A DNA stretch of 64,000 nucleotides from an uncultured Mycoplasmatota bacterium (lineage in GTDB: Bacteria; Bacillota_I; Bacilli_A; RF39; UBA660): NCBI GenBank assembly GCA_900552495.1, contig URZY01000009.1, positions 1 to 64,000 of the forward strand. The letters run 5' to 3'. Position 1 is the stretch's first letter; every line of letters starts with the position of its first letter. Below the pieces are notes generated by a model. The model saw only the letters and a list, made by a program, of their open reading frames with translations, was not told the DNA's origin and searched no databases. Both the position numbers and the translations under genes were made by a program. This document shows positions 61,488-64,000 of the stretch, in pieces.

Positions 61488-62639
61488 TTAGAATGCTGCA
61501 TTATAAATATTGATAATATCGTCAACTGTAACTTCTCTAGGGTTTCCAGGTGTACAAGCATCATTAATGGCTTGTTTAGCAAGAGTTGGAATCATTTCCT
61601 TAGATACACCTATTTCTTTTAGAGTTTGAGGAATTCCAAGACTTAGTGAAAGTTCTCTTACAGCTTCAACTACTTTGTCGACAGCTTCTTCATCTGTTGT
61701 ATTAGACATATCTAAGCCAAAGGCAGCTCCCATATTTCTATATAAATCCGGACATACTTCACCATTAAATTTCAAAACATGTGGTAAAAGTAGGGCATTA
61801 GCAATTCCATGTGGAGTATCAAAATAAGCTCCAAGTGAGTGAGCCATTGAATGAACTATTCCTAAACCAACATTTGAAAAGCCCATTCCAGCAATATATT
61901 GTGCATAACCTAATTTTTCAACTGCAATCGGATCTTTGTCATTAGCAGCGGCGGCTAAGTTTTTATAAATAAGTGACATTGCATTGATGTGGAACATATC
62001 TGGAATTAACCAAGCTGCTTTAGTAATATATCCTTCCATTGCATGAGTTAATGCATCCATACCAGTCGAAGCTGCTAAGCTTTTTGGCATCTTTTGCATT
62101 AAATCCGGATCAATAATTGCCACTTCTGGGATATCATGGGGATCAACGCAAACCATCTTCTTAGTTCGCTTGTCATCCGTAATTACATAATTAATTGTAA
62201 CTTCTGCAGCGGTGCCAGCTGTTGTTGGTAATGCAATGATTGGTAATGCTTTGTTTTTTGTATCAGCAACACCATCAAGACTAACTACATCTTCAAATTC
62301 AGGATTTGTCATAATAATACCAATTGCCTTAGCAGTATCAATTACACTTCCCCCACCTACGGCAATAATTGCATTGATATTATTAATTTTTGCCATTGTT
62401 AGTCCATCTTGAACATTTTTAACATTTGGATTAGCTTTTACACCATCAAATACAAAGTATGGAATATCAGCTTCATCTAGTTTCTTTGTTACCATTTCCG
62501 TTACTTTAGCTTCAATTAAGGCATGATCAGTAACTAATAATACCTTTTTGTAACCTCTAGCTTTTATTTCGTCAACGACCTTCTCTCTTGAGCCGCGTCC
62601 AAAATAAGATGTTTCATTTAAAATTATTCTATTTGTCAT
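61488..62639 (-). CDS. Iron-containing alcohol dehydrogenase (FucO-like)
   Basis: A 383-residue group III dehydrogenase. The NAD-binding AVGGGSVIDTAKAIG is at residues 95-109, and metal ligands are visible as Asp in TGMDALTHAMEGY, and His in GIVHSMAHSLGAYFDTPHG. Closest motif match is to lactaldehyde/1,2-propanediol oxidoreductase and related butanol dehydrogenases. It probably regenerates NAD+ in fermentation. The first gene of an operon with the FIST protein. Confidence 0.93.
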   Translation of the reverse strand: MTNRIILNETSYFGRGSREKVVDEIKARGYKKVLLVTDHALIEAKVTEMVTKKLDEADIPYFVFDGVKANPNVKNVQDGLTMAKINNINAIIAVGGGSVIDTAKAIGIIMTNPEFEDVVSLDGVADTKNKALPIIALPTTAGTAAEVTINYVITDDKRTKKMVCVDPHDIPEVAIIDPDLMQKMPKSLAASTGMDALTHAMEGYITKAAWLIPDMFHINAMSLIYKNLAAAANDKDPIAVEKLGYAQYIAGMGFSNVGLGIVHSMAHSLGAYFDTPHGIANALLLPHVLKFNGEVCPDLYRNMGAAFGLDMSNTTDEEAVDKVVEAVRELSLSLGIPQTLKEIGVSKEMIPTLAKQAINDACTPGNPREVTVDDIINIYNAAF

Positions 62640-62713
62640 ATTCTAGCCTCCCTATTTTTTTTAATTATACCATACTTTTTGATATTAGAATAGAGGTTTT
62701 AAATAAAAGAAAA

Positions 62714-62731
62714 AAAGCACACTGGTGCTTT
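62714..62731 (-). terminator. Terminator of tsaD
   Basis: A 7-bp stem (AAAGCAC / GTGCTTT) with a 4-nt loop overlaps the tsaD stop and is followed by TTTTTCTTT on the minus strand. Confidence 0.85.
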
Positions 62732-63737
62732 ACATTAGTTTATCTTGTGATTTTGAATTTAAGGTTAAATCTGCACGTCGCCCATCTAAATAAGCATAAT
62801 AGCCAGCAGCGGCAATCATTGTTGCATTATCAGTACAATATTTCATTGGTGGAATTGATAAATCGACATTTAGCTCTTCTGCAACTTTAGTAATGGCTGC
62901 CCTTAGTCCTTGATTGGCAGCAACACCACCAGCTACTATAACAGTTTTGACTTTTTTATCAATAATTGCTTTTTTTACTTTACTAACGATTGACTCTATA
63001 GCTACTTTTTGAAATGAAGCAGCAAGGTCTTCTTGTATAAGTTGTTTTCCGCGCTGTTCCTCATTGTGAGCTAAATTTATTACAGCACTTTTTAAACCGC
63101 TAAAAGAAAAGTTATAACTATCATCTTGTAGTGGAATTGGTAATTTATAAGTAGTTGGATTCCCAACTGCAGCAAGTTTATCAATTTTTGGTCCGCCAGG
63201 GTATTCCAAACCTACTACTCTAGCTACTTTATCATAACATTCACCAATGGCATCATCCAAAGTTCCACCTAATTTATTAAAACTATAATGTTTTGGCATT
63301 TCAATTATTTCTGTGTGGCCCCCACTTACAACTATTGCTAAAAGAGGAAAATTTAATTCTTTAACGAGGCTATTTGCATAAATATGACCTACAATGTGGT
63401 GAACAGGAATTAATGGTTTTTTATGTACAAAAGCTAAAGTTTTGGCAGCTTCCAATCCGATTAGTAGTGAACCAATCAAGCCTGGTCCATACGTGATGGC
63501 TATCGCGTCAATGTCATCCATAGTCATATTAGCCTTTTCTAAACATTCTTCCAAAACCATTGTAATATTTTTTACGTGATGGCGACTAGCAATTTCCGGA
63601 ACTACACCACCAAAGTCTTTATGAACATCAATTTGTGAGGAAATTACGGTAGCTATTTCCTTTGTTCCGTTTTTGACAATTGAAGCACTAGTTTCATCAC
63701 AGCTACTTTCAATTCCTAATATATACATATCTTTCAT
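62730..63737 (-). CDS. tsaD: tRNA N6-adenosine threonylcarbamoyltransferase
   Basis: Transfers threonylcarbamoyl to A37 of ANN-reading tRNAs, together with TsaB and TsaE. At 335 residues it is full length. The ASKHA fold starts GIESSCDETS; metal His pair in HHIVGHIYA; VSGGHTEI; and the C-terminal GGVAANQGLR ... CTDNATMIAAAGYY. The ATG at 63737 lies 8 nt after GAAGGTG. The gene upstream at the window edge may belong to the same transcript. Confidence 0.97.
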   Translation of the reverse strand: MKDMYILGIESSCDETSASIVKNGTKEIATVISSQIDVHKDFGGVVPEIASRHHVKNITMVLEECLEKANMTMDDIDAIAITYGPGLIGSLLIGLEAAKTLAFVHKKPLIPVHHIVGHIYANSLVKELNFPLLAIVVSGGHTEIIEMPKHYSFNKLGGTLDDAIGECYDKVARVVGLEYPGGPKIDKLAAVGNPTTYKLPIPLQDDSYNFSFSGLKSAVINLAHNEEQRGKQLIQEDLAASFQKVAIESIVSKVKKAIIDKKVKTVIVAGGVAANQGLRAAITKVAEELNVDLSIPPMKYCTDNATMIAAAGYYAYLDGRRADLTLNSKSQDKLM

Positions 63738-63804
63738 TTACAACACCTTCTCGTTTTCCTTATAATTTTAACATATTATATTTTTTTTGACTAGATGTAG
63801 GAAC

Positions 63805-64000
63805 TCATCTAATTATTGTTTTCCTATAATTATTTAATTCTTTTATTTCTTCGTCTGTTTGTAAACCATATGTTTCAAAAATATATGCTAGTTCGTCTTT
63901 TTTTAGATTGGAGAAAACAGCATCGCTTAGAAATGTTCCATCAGACGAAAACTTCCATGGTAAGTATTTATGATCCTCAAATATATGTAATATACCAGCG
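63805..64000 (-). CDS. 3' end of an unknown protein, cut by the window edge
   Basis: The frame encodes 64 residues ending ELNNYRKTIIR and includes HKYLPWKFSSDGTFLSDA and LAYIFETYGLQTDEEI. No domain is recognised; the open frame continues past the window. Its stop lies 67 nt before tsaD. Confidence 0.6.
   Translation of the reverse strand, partial: AGILHIFEDHKYLPWKFSSDGTFLSDAVFSNLKKDELAYIFETYGLQTDEEIKELNNYRKTIIR

Overview
This is a low-GC, AT-rich bacterial chromosome segment. Its gene set (GatCAB, sortase and LPXTG-like surface protein, TasA/camelysin-like protein with a SipW/ER-type signal peptidase, LTA-synthase-like sulfatase, AsnA under a T-box, canonical AAGGAGG ribosome sites) points to a Gram-positive Bacilli-type Firmicute, probably a host-associated uncultured lineage. 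The genus cannot be fixed from the sequence. Nearly all genes lie on the minus strand.

Layout. 1-18300 is ordinary chromosome: a YihY membrane protein and a degenerate GGDEF receptor, gatCAB, ligA, pcrA with a nucleotidyltransferase, a sortase operon with a thioester-domain surface protein, a YfcE phosphodiesterase, and upp behind a leader-peptide/terminator attenuator. 18490-43690 was originally a plus-strand three-gene NMT1/SsuA-type ABC importer operon. Its binding-protein gene is split into a 5' part (18490-19078) and a 3' part (41775-42176) by a 22.7-kb element.

The element (about 19074-41775) has an intact large serine recombinase, a sigma-like regulator and a holin-like protein at its right end. 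Its central content is a polymorphic-toxin locus: a 2067-residue RHS protein, a membrane protein that is probably its immunity partner, and two promoterless, start-less orphan RHS tips with their own presumptive immunity genes. Each tip/immunity block is followed by a similar hairpin region and a broken copy of the holin-like gene, so the locus looks like an archive of replaced toxin cassettes. Joining the two element ends recreates a near-palindromic attP around TGAA, and joining the flanks restores an uninterrupted 329-residue binding protein.

43740-64000 is chromosome again: a glycosyltransferase pair, uraA behind a second leader/terminator, an alpha/beta hydrolase, a TasA/SipW-like surface-protein cluster, the asn operon, an LTA-synthase-like sulfatase cluster, a FIST protein with an iron alcohol dehydrogenase, and tsaD.

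The most striking regulatory find is in the asn operon. A T-box leader with a likely AAC (Asn) specifier precedes a gene of unknown function. Between that gene and asnA lies a 12-codon leader peptide with five consecutive Asn codons, a strong ribosome site, and downstream segments that can form competing hairpins. Asparagine therefore appears to be sensed twice in one operon, once by tRNA binding and once by ribosome stalling. No rRNA, tRNA or CRISPR array was seen.
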